DNA of 64,000 bases. It comes from Owenia fusiformis. Its lineage: Eukaryota; Annelida; Polychaeta; Sabellida; Oweniidae. The notes beneath the pieces were generated by a model. The model made no database searches. It saw only the letters and a list, made by a program, of their open reading frames with translations, and was not told the DNA's origin. The translations under genes and the position numbers were made by a program. Each line of letters opens with the position of its first letter. The first letter of the stretch is position 1. Of this stretch, positions 23,191 through 38,100 are shown piece by piece. Location of the stretch: positions 20,077,564 to 20,141,563 of the forward strand of contig CAIIXF020000007.1 of the NCBI GenBank assembly GCA_903813345.2. The letters are read 5' to 3'.

Positions 23191-23490
23191 AAGTCGTGAG
23201 TCGGGTATAAAAGCAGTTTCGCTAGGAGAAACCGCGCACTCATCAAAAACTTGAATTGATGTAGGGTGACGTGACGAAATAACATGTGATTTTGATCATT
23301 GGAATTAGTTGTGAATGGGCATTATTGAAACTGGGAATTGATGCAAGATTTGTATTGAAGTGCGCCCAGTGTTTCGATGTGTTCGAATTTTGATTATCAG
23401 CACTAGATTTGTGATTTACTTATTGAGACTGAGTGTGCTGCGTTCGGGATTAGTTGCGCGGTCGAGCCAAACGAAACTATTAATGTAAGT
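23191..23490 (+). promoter_or_regulatory. TATA promoter-like segment followed by a splice-donor-like site
   Basis: GGGTATAAAAGCAG (about 23205) is followed by about 270 bp without a long open frame and then CTATTAATGTAAGTTGC near 23476, a fair splice donor. This could be the first, non-coding exon of a plus-strand transcript or the end of an LTR. No downstream coding exon was found. Confidence 0.25.
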
Positions 23491-24052
23491 TGCATGAACT
23501 TATGTCTTAGTGTTTTTTTCAGTACATGAAGTTGTGACTATAAGCCAAATGAGTTTGAGATACATATACTGATCAAGAGACTGTTACATTGAATTTGAGA
23601 GGTTGATGATGAGCCAGCCACTTATAACTGAATTTGAGAGAGAGACTCCAGTGATACTGTGTTTGCTTTTATATGAACTTTTGTCAGATTATTAAGGTGA
23701 CAATCTAATTTCTAAGCCTGATAGTGAGTTCTGGATACCGAGTAACTAGTCGATTTTGATTGTAACTAGGTGAAATAAAATAAAGAGATGTAATTGATAT
23801 ATGATGAACACAAATATAACTCTGATGTTGTGTTGATTTAAAGTAGTAGTGAGGATTGCGTCGAAGGTGGAGTCTACGCCACCGGAACCCAGTTATCATT
23901 GAACCCCTGACAAATTTATTTAGTGTTCCCACAATTGTGGGGGCCCCACCACAAATCCCACATTATGTTAAAAATGAGAACTGTAATAACAAGAGCCTTT
24001 TATAAATTTTTAAGCTTAAATTATGAAAGCGAACAAAAAAAAAGTAAATAGA

Positions 24053-25175
24053 GAACATCCGACTTTGCTGTTGATTTTAAGCATCTATAGTCAATCTGTG
24101 AATTAAGTAGAAGAGAGAGTACTGTATAGAGCTTAAGAATTCACCACATTTTGAAACATACGTTGTATTCCATGGAATGAGGCAAGTGAATATTGTCCAT
24201 TAGTATAAATGGAGTTATACCTATGAACCCTTGTAACATTACAACCTAGTGAGTGAATGAATGCACTAAAGCCTCTGGTCACTTACCTTTACTGTTGTAT
24301 AATCATGTATCTTACAACTAAAACCCATGGGTACAAGAAAATGCAACTTTAATGGTGTTTTCAGTACAATAGAGGAAGATACTGCAACAATAAATGTGAG
24401 TATAACAATATGCAGCATGTAGCTGATGGTGATTGTGAGCATAACAATGATGGCAGTGCAGGAGGATGGAGCCTGTTTGTATTGATTCCATATATTACTG
24501 TTAATTGCCAGATCACAATACTCCATATAATGGATCTTCAGAAGATGGTGACCAAATGAATAATTCTAAATGCCAATCTTAAACTGGCTAAGTTGAATCA
24601 CATGCAAATACATTCCCTCCATTTGGATGTGAAATTATTAAGAGCAGTATTTACTACTCAATCATTAAATGAACTGTAACAGAAATGTGAGCATGGTGGT
24701 GGAACTCAAAAGCGGAAACAAGATTTGGAAGCAATGCCGAAAGATGCAATAGTGTTCGCGTCTCGAGATCATAGTTTTAGGGGCAGTGATATCCTACAAT
24801 AGAAATGAGCTGTCAAAGTTTCATATTTTTGACGAATTGAATAAGTCCCCTGGATACTGGTCTATCAAAGTATTCAGCAAGAATGACTTTGGAAGATATG
24901 GTAAAAATGAAGGATTGTAATAAAAAAGAATTTATGAATTTTCGAAAGATCAAACTCTGTGACATGTAAAGGTTCTGACTTTGCTGTTGATTTGGAACAT
25001 CAAGGTGAGGGGAAAATATCTGACTTTGCTGTTCATTTGGAACATCTCAACTGTTTCCATGAATTGGGAATGAAGAGAGTATACAACTTGAGGATTCACC
25101 ACACTTCTGAGACATGGAGAAGATCCATTGAATAAGCCTAGTTAGAGTGACCATTGGTATAATTAGAACATTACA
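24053..25175. repeat. Dispersed direct repeat, two to three copies of about 120-160 bp
   Basis: A block beginning CTGACTTTGCTGTT.ATTT, followed by AGAGAGAGTA and GATTCACCACA-like parts, occurs near 24060-24215 and 25012-25170. A short partial copy lies near 24970. The surroundings are AT-rich with no credible gene. Confidence 0.5.
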
Positions 25176-26889
25176 ATCTAGAGAGTGGATGAAGCTCAAT
25201 ATGCACCAAACCCTTTATTTTATTTTTCATGTCTAAGTCACTTACCTTTTTATTAGTATCTGGGTGATAAGGATGATATTAAAACTGATGATATTCTCTA
25301 CAAGCAAGAAGTGCAGGGTTATCTCAGTGATTTATTTATACCCAAACTTTACATAAATCACCAACTTTAAAATATGTCTATCGGCAAAAGCTCAGATAAA
25401 TCTGTTGTTTCAAAACCTCTACAGCTTCTACCATGACAGCTCTGCTGTCTCAACATAGAGGAGGTAGAGTAGAGGCTCCAGTCAGGTATAACAATTTGAC
25501 CATCAAACTCTTATTACCTAAATAGGCTAAACTTAATTAATTGGATTTGGGATTCAATTTTGTCTTCTCATTAAAAGTATCCTCAAATGATAAATATATG
25601 TCATAGTTTTTCGCAATATTTGTTTTTTTGCACAGAATTTCGTGGAAAGGTGATTTTCCCATTCACCTCATATTTGTCACTCACCTCCATTCAATTCTCT
25701 TTGACAATTAAGACAGTCCTCAGAAACTGGTATTGTCATCAATAACTGGTATTGTGAGGATGTCCAAAGGAGAATGCCTTTCGGATGACAATTGTCCAAC
25801 TCAGCAGTTCTCCGCTTGAGCAAGCCAAACATGGTACGATTGACATTTTCATTTTTATTTACTGTATGATATTTCAAATAGTATTGTTGTATATTATAAA
25901 TCGCCAACCCTGATGTGTATCTGCACTGCCTCTCTGCAAACTAAATAAACTTAAAAAGGTTGTCTTATCAGTCATGCTAACTAGACAGATCTGTCACATA
26001 CATTAGTAATGAGACCACTTTCGACTTCCTGATAAGAGTTGAAGTGAATACTTTCTCACAAATAGAACTGATATAGTGTTAATCAAAATGATAATTATGA
26101 AACACTCAACATCAGATTCAAAATCACATGAAGACAATCTGCCAGTATGATAGCAGAACAATTTTAAAATGCATAGAAAAATATAGAAACTATAAAAATA
26201 TAACAATAAGTATAAAAATATAACAATAAGTATAAATGCTACTCAATAAGAGTTTCAACTATGAAACAGCTGTAAAGTGTTGTTTCATTAATGATCAATG
26301 ACAAGGATAATATGCAATACTAGTGTGATAATTTAAAATAATTAAAAATGGCATGTGTCGGTTTATAAAGTAGTATTATAAGGATTTGTCTTGAATCTTG
26401 TTTCAAACTGAGTTGAACGATGATGTAGTACGCCGTTACTTTAAATATGCTAGAGCTCTGTAGATACAGTCTGCCCTATATTTTGGCAAGAAATCTAGCT
26501 CATTTCAACTCATAGATCTGTTGTATTTCATATCTTGAATGCTTTAAATGCTTTAGGCAAGATTCGGATTTGGTTTTTAGCACCTCTTGGGGCAACCAAT
26601 ATATTCACTTTAGATTCTATCTGGAAAAATATTGATAAGGAACAAAGTCAATATTTCAATGTTATACAAAATTGCAATCCATTACATTTCAGATTCACCC
26701 CTCTCAGAAAATGTAATGGAATATAATTACTATCAAATTTCTATTCCTTCCCTCTATACTTAAAAAATATTTAACCCTCATCAAAACAATCAACCTCTTT
26801 AATACATGTATTAATAAACATTGATCCTTTGACTTTGTTCCTTAGTTTCCAATGTACACCACATGTTTTTCCATGCACATTATCTTGGA

Positions 26890-27245
26890 ACAAATATTGT
26901 GTATAGAACATGCATAAAATATGTTACACTTGATAACATGCACAATACATTTGTTAACCTGATATAGTACATGTACCCTATGTGTTAATCTGATACAGTA
27001 CATAATTTATATGTATGACACTTGATGAAGTACATGCACATAATGCTTGTTCTAGTAAAGTACATGTACAATATATGTTAATCTGATACAGTACATATTT
27101 CATATGTATTACATTTGATAATGTACATGCACAATATCTAGTGAAGTATAAGCACAATATGTTACATCTGAAAAAGAACATGTACTTATATGTCACACTT
27201 GAAACATACATACACAATATGTTACACCTAATTAGTACATGAAGA
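26890..27245. repeat. Degenerate minisatellite, unit about 25-35 bp
   Basis: Repeated GTACATG(C/T)ACAATAT, GTTA(C/A)A(C/T) and TTGATAA-like words recur in irregular order across about 350 bp. Copies are too diverged to fix one period. No coding potential. Confidence 0.6.
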
Positions 27246-27299
27246 AAAGTGATACTTGATATATATAAAATATATAATTTTTACAATCATGCAGTAGGT

Positions 27300-29121
27300 A
27301 TTGCTATTTGGCGTACCACCCTATTATCATTTCACACCACCCCTTCACGCCAAACAGCAATAGCTCACTACGCGATATACAATCATACACACACATTTCC
27401 CCCACAAATATGTCCAAACAGTGTTACCTAATCAATATTAATATGAAAACTAATCATTTCATTCAAGAGAATGCATATTTCTTGTGTAACCTAGATCTCT
27501 CGTTTCATAAGGAATCAAAGTAAGGAAGGGGATGTCAATGGTACATCTGGCTATGAGGAATCTACTACATCCAAATGAATGATAAAATGTCCAGAGGAAC
27601 AGGTTATTCAAAATATGCAACATGACCTCACATACTGATACATCTATCCAAGTTACTAAGGAACAATTCCAGCATTTTAGACACCAATTGAAAAAGTTAC
27701 ATCTTCAGACATGTATGTACTTTGTAATGACAAATAGTATGCTCATTTTTTGGATTCAAAACTGCATAGTATACAAGCAATCCATCTAAAAAAGCTTCTC
27801 TCAGTCGAACAATGGGTATTGCTATTTGGTGTGCCACCATATTATTATTTGTTGCCACCCCTTCACACCAAACTATACATGTCATGATATAGGGAGAAAA
27901 TCAATAAACTCAAGGCCTGTGTTACACTTGCTAACTGTATACTGAATGCTCTTACTATGCTAGAATATTTTCTGTCCCTATATCTTGACACTGTTACACC
28001 AAACAGTAACAATCCACACAACAACATCCAGTTATTCAACATACATACACATGCTTCTGAGTTGAAACTTAGTCTTATTTTCTTATATGGATAAGAGCTG
28101 AATTGATGAATATAGTGTGAATCATACATCACAAGAATTTGGCCTAGACCACGATTGCAACAGTTCTTCCATTCAACACTATAAAACCATGATCTATCTC
28201 CTTTACTTTCTCACCAGTCACAATAGATATTGCTGTTTGGTGTACCACCCTATTATCATTTATTACCACCCCTTCACATCAAGCAGCAACAACTCACACC
28301 AAAACTTCCAGTTATTCAACATACATACATATCTTTCTGACTTGAATATGAGCAAGCCCAAATATGAATACCACAACAAAAGAGAATAAAGAAAACTGCA
28401 TCTTACATCCTTATGAGCTGAATCTATTAATATAATGTAAATCATACATCACAAGAATTAAGCCACACAATAGATATTGCTGTTTGGTGTGCCACCCTAT
28501 TATCATTTCTTACCACCCCTATACACCAAACAGCAACAGCTCACACTCAAACATCCAGTTATTTAACAAATAATCATCCTCCAGACTTGAATATGCAAAA
28601 CCCAAATATGATTACCTCAACAACAAAAGAAAAGAGAATGAAAATTGCATATTGTTTTGTAATATGGTGTAGAGTTGAATTGATTAATATAATGTGAATC
28701 AGATATCACACGAATTGAGCCTGGACCATGATTGAAACAGTTCTTCCATTCAACACTATAAAAAAATAAAAAACAAGGCACAGGGTGAACAATATCGTAC
28801 CTAAAGCATAGCAGTGTGGAATCACGATGACAAGATTTATATAAAAACTTCAGAGATGGCCACCAGAATCAAAGATGGCTACCGAAAAGTTAGTCAGCTC
28901 TAGAAAATTGAAATAAATCCGTTAAGTGGCTTTCCTGGAATCTTGATGACAATAAAGTGAGATACCCCCCACCCACCCGTCAAGCTGATGACAATATCCT
29001 ACCTTTTTAGGTATGATAAAAACATGATCTTTTACTTTCTTATCAGTCACACAATAGATAATGCTGTTTGGTGTGCCACCCTATTATCATTTCTTACCAC
29101 CCCTTCACAACAAACAGCAAC
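27300..29121. repeat. Five copies of a 60-bp hairpin with related flanks
   Basis: Each copy starts TTGCTGTTTGGTGT(A/G)CCACC, runs through TATTATCATTT and ends CACACCAAACAGCAA, so the ends pair as a stem. Copies lie at 27301-27360, 27819-27877, 28230-28290, 28477-28538 and 29060-29121. Between them recur ATCA.ACATCACAAGAATT and CAGTTCTTCCATTCAACAC blocks, so the larger unit of about 250-500 bp was duplicated. Orientation is the same in all five. Confidence 0.8.
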
Positions 29122-29124
29122 AAC

Positions 29125-32100
29125 TAACAACACAACATGCAAAATCTATTTTGTTTTCTCGAGTAAATTCAAGGCAAAATAAAACCAATCAGTGTACGTG
29201 TGAAGGCACCAGAAAGACAAAAAAGCTAAAGTTAAACGTAACTGAAATATATGCTGGATAATGAGAGTTGGGATATCTGTAATGTTTATTAGGTAAACTC
29301 ATTATAAAATGTACATTGTAGATACTAGTAATCACATCAAATAATGTGGGACAGAAAAAATCTTATTTCAATGTCCATAAGCGTATCCATTCTCAAAGTC
29401 AATGCCATAATCCATAAAACACAATATTTCACAATGGTCATTAGGAAAAAACTGATTTAGATCCATATTTCATATTCACTAGTTCAAAATATTTTCAGAA
29501 CTAGTAGAAACCAATTTACTTTTCAGTACAGTAAAAACTAAGTACAAGCAAGTATATGTGATGTCAAGTTTGTAACATAAACTGAATAGCACCTCAACCA
29601 ACTGCAACTGATAAGGAAGACAGTGCTATGTGGTAAAAAATGTTTTGCAAGAAACAGAAGGTGAAGAAAAATATCAACAAATAAGTCAAACTGAGATTGA
29701 TGATCTCTTGATTGCTTGAAACTTTTCATTATTCTGATACAGTTCACAAGAAGGAAAATGTACGTAAGATTTTCTGCATTGGAAGTGTGTTATTCACTTT
29801 CTCAACTTATTGCTCTTAATCTAATAATCTGTTTTGTTAAGTTTGTAAACCTATATTTTAACCTTCAACCTAGAATCGGTGTACATTATATTCTCAAGCT
29901 TTGAAACGAACATGAAACAAAAACAATGCTACCTTTGAGGGCTAATGGCTGAAATACTCACCCCAAATAATTCTAACATGTTACTCACACAATCATTAGA
30001 CTTGGACATTAACCCTTTTCCTGAAAATATAAAAGCTTGATAGAAATCTCTCACCTGAAAAGCAGCTAAGGCATGCTAATTACTTGAAACATTTTTTCTT
30101 ATTATGAGGTTTATTTCCAAGTCTATTGACTATGTAAGTTACATATCATTAAATAAATATATGTATGTGTAAGAACCATAGGGAAAGGACCAAAAATTAC
30201 AGGCACAGCAAAAGACATCCTCCTAAGCAGGTATCCAGAATCCGTACCTCCTTCTTTCCCCTGCTATAACCCATTTGGAAGTGCCCGATTAAACTGACTC
30301 ACGTGATCTTATTATGCGCAATGACTTATACATGATTTCTGTCGCAGTGTTGCAACAGCCAATCAAATTGCGAGTTCTTAATCGGGGAAAGGCTAACTGC
30401 TTATCGCAGGGGGTAAAAAGAGGAATATATTCTAGATTTTGAAGCCCTGTGATCGGAGGATGAGCAAAAGGAAACACTAACTATTCCCAAACCATGATCT
30501 AACATGAACAGCAACAATGTCTAATACACCATCTCCCAACATTTAAGTACCATTATCACAATCCGGGACCAGAACACAAGGGATAATTTTTTGTTTAAGG
30601 GATATTTAATGTGAGAATAACATTAGCTAATAACCCAAAACATAAATCACATGTGTTCATAATTACACAATGAAAAAGAGATAACAGGATGACCCTGGGG
30701 ATATACAAACATATTCTTGAGCAATGTGTGTGACTGTAGAAAATGTCTGTGCTTTCTCTGGTTTGTTCGAGCATTAACATCCACTACCTCTAGTAAGATC
30801 GACTAGCAAAACAATGTTTTTGAAGGTTGTCGAGTTGGCCAAGAGGCCTTGAGCGCCAGCACATTCAAACTAGGCGCATGGGTGCTCCGAGTGTGTGCTC
30901 TTTGCGTTTATTCATTCTTGGCATGTAGTTCTTGCTATTCAAAATATAACTTATGTTTATGACACCAAATAGTGTAGAGATATTGCCATATAAATGATGG
31001 CATAATAGTAAATACCACAAAGTTAAATGTATGATCTCAATCCCCCTTCACAATTTTGGACATATTTGTGATATCAACACTTCATTATACACACATACAA
31101 CTCACCATACACACATACATACCTAAGGAACCTTAACAGATTCTCACTGCTAATTTTGAAGCAGTCTTTTGTCTTTTATACACAAATTTAAATGCAACAT
31201 TTTCCAACAGCTTGCTTGTAAAGTGTGCCTCGGCTAACATGTATGACTGAGCAGAGGAACGGAGTTAACTGATACAAGCCACCAGCCTCAAGCATTTTTC
31301 AAGTTTGTCCTTTGTTCTCTTTCATTTTTTAATAAATCATTGAAGTCAAAATGACATTCAGTGTAATGTTAATCAATGAATTTCTCATATATATTGAACA
31401 CCAGAATGATATATTACACTCAGGTATTTGTAATTAAATTGCTTCTCACAATTCCATCTTACTTAACTTATTATATAAAATGAAACACTACATTAATTTT
31501 ACACCTATATATATTTCCATCAATAATAATGATTTAGTAATTCTTACATGAAATAATATACCAAAGGCCTTTCTTCTGACTTATACAATTTGCAAATTGA
31601 CATAGTACTGTATAAGAAGTAATTTTACACTGGTTAACCTTATTGTTACAGCTAATAAAATATTTCAGCTAAATTTGCTTTCCCGTGTTAAAAATGGTTT
31701 GCCTTGGCAATATTACCAATTATTCAGGACTTGTATTCTCAATACGACATTGATAAAAATCTTCCAAAAGAATTTAAAGTGAGTATGCAATTTTAAGGTC
31801 AAAAGAAAATGCCTTTTAAAAAGAATACATCATTCTATATATCAAAGTGTCACTTAATTGAACAATTTAAACAAGTTCCTTAATCATTTGTTTTAACTAA
31901 CAATGGAACAAAATGTTTTGTCATTCATAATTTTCCCTTTTTCAACCATGATGAGCATCATGCTTTGTCTACAATACACTATCCAAATATAATACCTCTT
32001 TAGAAAGGGTATATGCTTGAAATGAATGTCTTTTCATTAATTAATGAAAATTATGTGTAACTGCATTTAAAATGCATTGAAATATGTGTGACTAAATATT

Positions 32101-33231
32101 TACATTGTCATGATGTTGAGATATTGTGATAACATCCTGCAGACCATGTTGCAAATTGATCTAGATACCGTAAGGGCAAATGTTGATCCTTCATATAAAA
32201 TTGCAGCCTGTTCATGTTGCTTTGTACAAGTTTGATCATGATTTTGCGAAGAAAATTATCTGCTTTTCAGTTATGTACTATACCAGGTTCATACGTCATA
32301 TTCAGCTCCAAGCTGTTAGTTCTCTTTAGTAAGTCACCAGCGTTCACAAGTTAATAATCCTTATTCGAACTTAATACTTAAAATGTTTCCTTGGTGATAA
32401 TTACACTTGACTATGTACAGGATTACATATATGCTGGTCTTGTTTCTATGTGACCTTTTCAAACAGACCTTCTAGCAGGCAGCAATTGTCAGTCTTCATA
32501 AAGCTCCTTTAGTTTCCCCACCCATCTATATACACATCTTCAAAAAGGACAATTGTGTAAAGCAGCTTCAAACAGCAACAGAGGTTTGTGTTGGTATTCA
32601 AAGGATGTGCACGAATGAAAAGTATAATTCAAGTCAAGAATACCATGTTGCATCATAAGGTTTCATGATCCTTTTGAAAAATGAAGTTGGGTTCCTAACA
32701 TCTTGAGCTTGTTTATGCTGTCAATAACATGGAGGCTGCTCTGGTTCGGTCGGAGGACAGATGTATTTTCTAAAACACATCTTTCACGGCACAGCATTGT
32801 TTTTGAGATCTACTAGAATTTATACCATCACCTATTTAGTTTTGGTTTCTGATAATCTAGGTTGACTGCAGGCAAAATGTCATCCCACAATATGGTTTAG
32901 CAGACATCACACCACAGATACAGAATTTACTAGCTCACATACTTCGAATTATCTCATGTATGCAACATTCTGCAATAGAGTGGCGCTGGTGGGCAATCCA
33001 ACATCAAAGCAAAAAATAAAGCATACTTTAACTTTAATAGTTTGCTCTCACGATCTTGAAGGTCGCTAAATGGGCTAGACATCCTTCAATTGGTTCTCTT
33101 ATCTAACATCAACTATGTTCATCTCAAACTTTGGACAGGATTTACATCTACAGGACTTAACGACTTCACAATCCCTCCATAAATTGTGAATATCTAGCTT
33201 TCATGTATGGGGCTAGTTGCTATGATAGAGG
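29125..33231. other. Intergenic / 3' flank of RBM33, no gene recognised
   Basis: AT-rich sequence lying 3' of RBM33. It may contain the RBM33 3' UTR: reverse-strand ATTAAA at 33033-33038 (about 200 nt past the stop) and AATAAA at 30110-30115 are possible polyadenylation signals. No credible coding frame, RNA gene or transposon end was recognised. Confidence 0.4.
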
Positions 33232-35125
33232 TTACTTACTCTTTTTGGGTTTGGAAGGCACTGGACGAACACTTAACACAGAACCCATCACCTCAAGTCT
33301 ACAATAAATAAAAGTGCAAATGATTGAAAATCTTTGTTTATGATATGAAGTGTACTTGTATGACTATGTATGAATGCATATAAAAGAACACAGGGCTCGT
33401 TCAAGGACAGGTTTCTGGGTCTGTCTTCCAGCATTAATTATATATATTACAACTGTGCATATATGGGAAATACCAAAGAGATATTAATCACCTTCAACGG
33501 TCGTAAGTGAAACACAATACAATGGTAATTTTGATGTAAGATAACAATATAATAGAATATTAGAAAATTTTGAGTGATACCATTTTAATTGATGAGTTTG
33601 TTCAGTATAAATAGGATTGAGTGTTGGTATATCCAAATTGACAAAATGATATTAAAATCATGATATATAAAATAATCATGGATAAAAATTACCCTTTATG
33701 TCGTCTGACATTCTTTATAACATCATCTTTATTTCTGAAGATGAGTAGTAGCTTATTGTCACCAACATTAACTTCCACCTCCTGTAAAAAAATACATTGG
33801 AAAAAGTATAAAATTGATATTACTAAGATGCAAGTTTCTAAACAGATGAGCCTTTGAGTTCTTGAAATGATGATACAGGGTGATCATTAAGTTCCGGGAA
33901 TTGGTCTGCCATTTCAAGATTTTTCAACCATTTGAGTTGAAATTTTCAGCAAGTGTACATTGTATAATTCTAAATTGACAAGCAATGTTTCATATACATA
34001 TCACATCTACAATTTATTTTATTGTAAATACAAAAAAAGTAAAAGTGAATCGCGGGTCAGCAAATTTTGACTGATGTTAATTTGAAAATTTCCTGCCAAA
34101 ACATATTCATCTTGCCTAGATGGTTGCTTCAAACTACTTGTAGTGGAGGCAGAACAGTACTCTAAGTCATTTATTCAGAAGTATTCTTCATTGCTGAGAG
34201 GATCATTTCATTTATGATTGTTTCCATTAGCCTGGACGCACATGCTTTGTTGACAAACTTAGTCCATAAAGATGTGTTTCAGTCCTTCCTTTGGTATCCC
34301 TTGAAGATTTGCTCAAGCCGTTGAAATCAGTCCCTTATCGGAATCAAACCTCTCATATAATGCTTTAGCACCCAAAATGTAGTGAAGCCTAATAGTGCTT
34401 CATCTGGTGAATATTGTCTGGTGAATATGGGGCAGTAATAACTTGTGTGAACCCTAATTCTTCAAGAGTAGTATGGGGAGCTTGAGTAATGGGAAGGAGC
34501 ATAGTCATAATGGAAGATAACTCCCCGCTATTTAGAGTCATGATTGTGACTTTGAGATGCTGGTGAATGGTACGAAAATACTTTAGAAACTAAAGTTAGA
34601 AGTATTTGAAAAATATAAAAAATCACAGAAATATGTCCACCAAATAGGTATTTATAAACCATAGTTTTGGATCAAGTAAAATTTGAATTCATTTTTATTT
34701 TACTTGACCCACTACGCCATTCGTCATGTTGCTATAGTAACAATAATTATCCATTGTGACATCAGATGACTATGAGACTGTTTTATCCAACCCAAAATTA
34801 CATTCCCCATTTACCTTGAAAATTTCAAGTAAATTGGTTGAAAAATAATGAAATGACAGATAAATTCCCAGAACTTAGTGATCACCCTGTATATTTTTAC
34901 AATACACATTTTCAATTTTTTCCTAGATTAGAATGTTATGTATTTGGGGCAACTACATAGTAAACAAATGATGAGAAATGGGAAATAATTAGAACTTACA
35001 GTAATGTCACCCTCAAACTGCTCATAGACTGCTTTCACATTGTCACTGTTCAAGGCAAAGTTCATATCGGCCACTTCAATGGTGTCAGTAGAAATTGCTT
35101 TAGCATTTGGATTCACAACTACTCT
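33232..35125 (-). CDS. RBM33: RBM33 exons for the C-terminal RRM
   Basis: Three exons (35125-35000, 33781-33693, 33298-33232) encode the RRM: beta1 in TIEVADMNFA, a helix in NSDNVKAVYEQFE, then TEVEVNVGDNKLLLIFR at the RNP1 position, KDDVIKNVRRHKG and VMGSVLSVRPVP. RNP1 lacks the usual aromatic pair apart from the last Phe, so RNA contact through the sheet may be weak. The protein ends in basic PSKPKKSK. The last codons AGTAAGTAA could also be read as a splice donor, so a further short exon cannot be ruled out. A mariner relic fills most of the first intron of this group. Confidence 0.85.
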
Positions 35126-38100
35126 CTGGATAAATATAAATCCATGATAAGGTCTTCAGCGTTATTTCAAAAATAATATACAGTATAACATTTGCCATGG
35201 CAAAAAGGTTCTAAGATATTCATTATTTGTTTTACTCGGTTGTCATGGCAATGCCAATGACATAAACATTTGGAAACAATAAAAGTCCCAAAGAGAAAGA
35301 TCCAAACATTGTTACAAAACACAGCAGGAAATAAATAAATTCTAAAAGTACACCAAGGTAAACATACACCAACTATCCCAAACAATAACATAATGTGAAA
35401 GGAAACCATCTAATATACCCTCCCACCGGTCAAGTTTAATATGGATAAGAATGAAATGTGAATGGAACATGTATTAAGATGAACTTACCCTTGTTGGTTC
35501 ATCAGTCCTCCTCACCACCTGTCTCATATTAGTACTACTAACACTTTTATTCTTATTCACAGTTGTACTTGGACCTGGTTTTACAATAGTCCTGCGATTA
35601 ATAGCAACTTTGGAGGAATCAGCTGTGGGGGAATCCCCAGGTGCCATTATTGGTTTCCTTACAGCACGCACCGGTACTTGAACTTGGGTAGAAGGGTTTG
35701 ACCTTTTAAGGGTATTTCCTCGAAGCAATGGCTTCACCGTGGGGATAGCTGCACTTTTGTTTGAAGCAGCATTTACAGCAGCCATAATATTATCATCCTG
35801 CTCCTTGCACCCACCCAATGTGGCTTTAGTTGTGTTATGAGGTTGTCTCAGAGTTTGACTGCTGTTACGATTGATACTTGTTTGTATCTTTTGAGGTTCA
35901 GTTTTTTTAGTGTTAGCACTGGTTGATTTAGCACTTTGTTTGACATGAGGATTTTGCAACACTTGCTTGGCTGGTGTGGGTTTGATGGAATCAGACATAT
36001 GTTCATCTATGTCAACATCAGCAAGACTTTTACCTACATTTGAAAGAATAGGGTAGTGAATTTTTGTTTATTCCCAAATACATTCCTGAAGATATACCAC
36101 ATATGCAGACTGAACCCTGCAGATAACATAAAAACTAGAGTAGAGGAATAAAGTAATTCTTGAACTCTTGAAGTCTCAAATTTGGATGTCTTAACCCGGG
36201 ACTCCATTTGAAATTTGTTACTTTTCCTACAAGCTACCTTTATAAAAGACTTCAACTCAGTCAAAAGTACAATATCTTTGCCTTGAAAGATAATCAATAC
36301 ATAAAACAAACATGATCAATATTTTATCTACTGATTGGTATCAAGCACAATTTGATGTTTATTGTTTTGTGTTTTACTGACAGAATATTCTACTCTAGAA
36401 AGAGGGCAGTCTTTTTAAACTGGTAAATAAATGAAGCCCCTCCCCTATATTGTTACAACATGTTGTAATAATCACAGTTTTTGTTTTGGTATCTTAGAGA
36501 AGTTTGTTTTCCCGAACACCAATGATATTTTAATTGCACAATTGCTTGCATAAAGTTGATCTTGAAAGCTTTGTAAACAATTGGTATGTCCGTGTTGCCT
36601 TTATTAGAAAGTGGAAACAATGATTTTGTCACTTGAATAGCTTTGTGGATTATGCAATTGCTCACCTCTGACATGTTCCCTCTTCCTAACTGTTATATAT
36701 CATTTTGGGGATTATTTAAGTCAACATTAACACAATAGTTATTTGACTAAACAATATAATTAAATACCTCTTTTAAACTCAATACTATTTAATTTCATAA
36801 ATGTGTATAGCAATCAACATGTTCAGTTGAGCTTCGAAAGAAAGATTTGATTATTTGAAAATAAGCTGCAAAATTGAAAAGTGTATATTTATGAAAAAGG
36901 GGTCATATCAAACATTGGCTAGTTTAATGTATAAACTTGGATTCCTCAAATAAACGTTATGGCTTATACACAATGAATGAACTTTGATCAGTAAAATGTT
37001 GGTGTATTTTAGGTGATAGATATTCTGCATACAATTTACGAATGTTCCAATTTTTTGAACCACCCTGTATTTATTAAGATGCAGTTTAATATTTCCTTTT
37101 CGGCAATACCTTAGACTTCACTTTTACATGGTAGAGGATGGCTTGTCCAGGGCTGAGTTGTCTAGGGGATGAGTTGCCCAGTTATCCTTTAGACAGCATT
37201 GAAAATGTAATGAGCACTTTTTCATCTTGCCTTTATTTCAATAAAATGGAGGTAAACTTTTGTGCCCATGGTGATAACATTTCATGAAGCAAGGAAGTCA
37301 AAGTGTTTCTTATGGAAATAGTAAAGATGATTGGGAGATTGTTAAGAGGAGTTTAGAATCAAATCCATATTTTTATCAGCAATGCAGGGACATAAGAGAT
37401 AATACTAACAATCTATTACAAATTCATTTAAATTTCACAAAAATATTTTGCAAAAACTTTTGGATATTATCTTTAACCCATGTACTAAGCTGCTTGTACA
37501 ATTCAAGAAAACTGATGCAATACTTTTGGAATTATAACACAAGTGATATTTCAACAATAAAGTGGCAGTCATTTGAAGCTGACAACTGAAGTCCTTGTAT
37601 ATACAGATATTACAAGTGAAACCATTTAAACTATCATGGAGGATTACAAATGTGCCTCAAATGCAATGAGAGACTGATGGACAAACAAGTTTAATGAAAA
37701 CGATAGCTCAAAAGTATGAGCTAAATATGGCAGTTGGGTCCTTATAGAGAGCTCATTATAGACAGTATTTTCCAGGTTCAGTCTACATATGGTATACTGG
37801 AAATACTTTGACCATACAGCTTGAAATTCTTGCACACAGCAATTTAGAATCATACATTAATGGGTGATTCCAGATGGGCATGGTCAAATAAAGTTCACTG
37901 AATTTCTTGAATCTTATAGAGCTCAAGGGCTCTTTAACCAACTCAACTTGCCTTTTAAAAGGGCACTCTCTCTATATTCAGTGATCCATTTTTCTCAGAT
38001 TTTTGACAAGGGGGAGCATCTGGTTTGTGAGGTTTGTTTGTTGAATGCTGAGGACATTCCTGATATTTAAAGGACAAAGCCTTTCAATAAATAAATAAAC

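Noticed and set aside
21300-24000. A full LTR retrotransposon between the TATA-like signals
   Set aside because: No direct repeat pair, primer binding site or pol sequence could be shown.
30289-30480. Possible tRNA-derived repeat or tRNA
   Set aside because: No A and B box pair or cloverleaf could be drawn.
37040-37080. A lone GAACCACCCTGTA-type mariner end
   Set aside because: No matching opposite end was found, so no element could be delimited.
37140-37600. Possible LINE fragment (SKDDWEIVKRSLESNPYF and nearby frames)
   Set aside because: Only vague resemblance to LINE sequence; no knuckle, RT motif or tail to support it.
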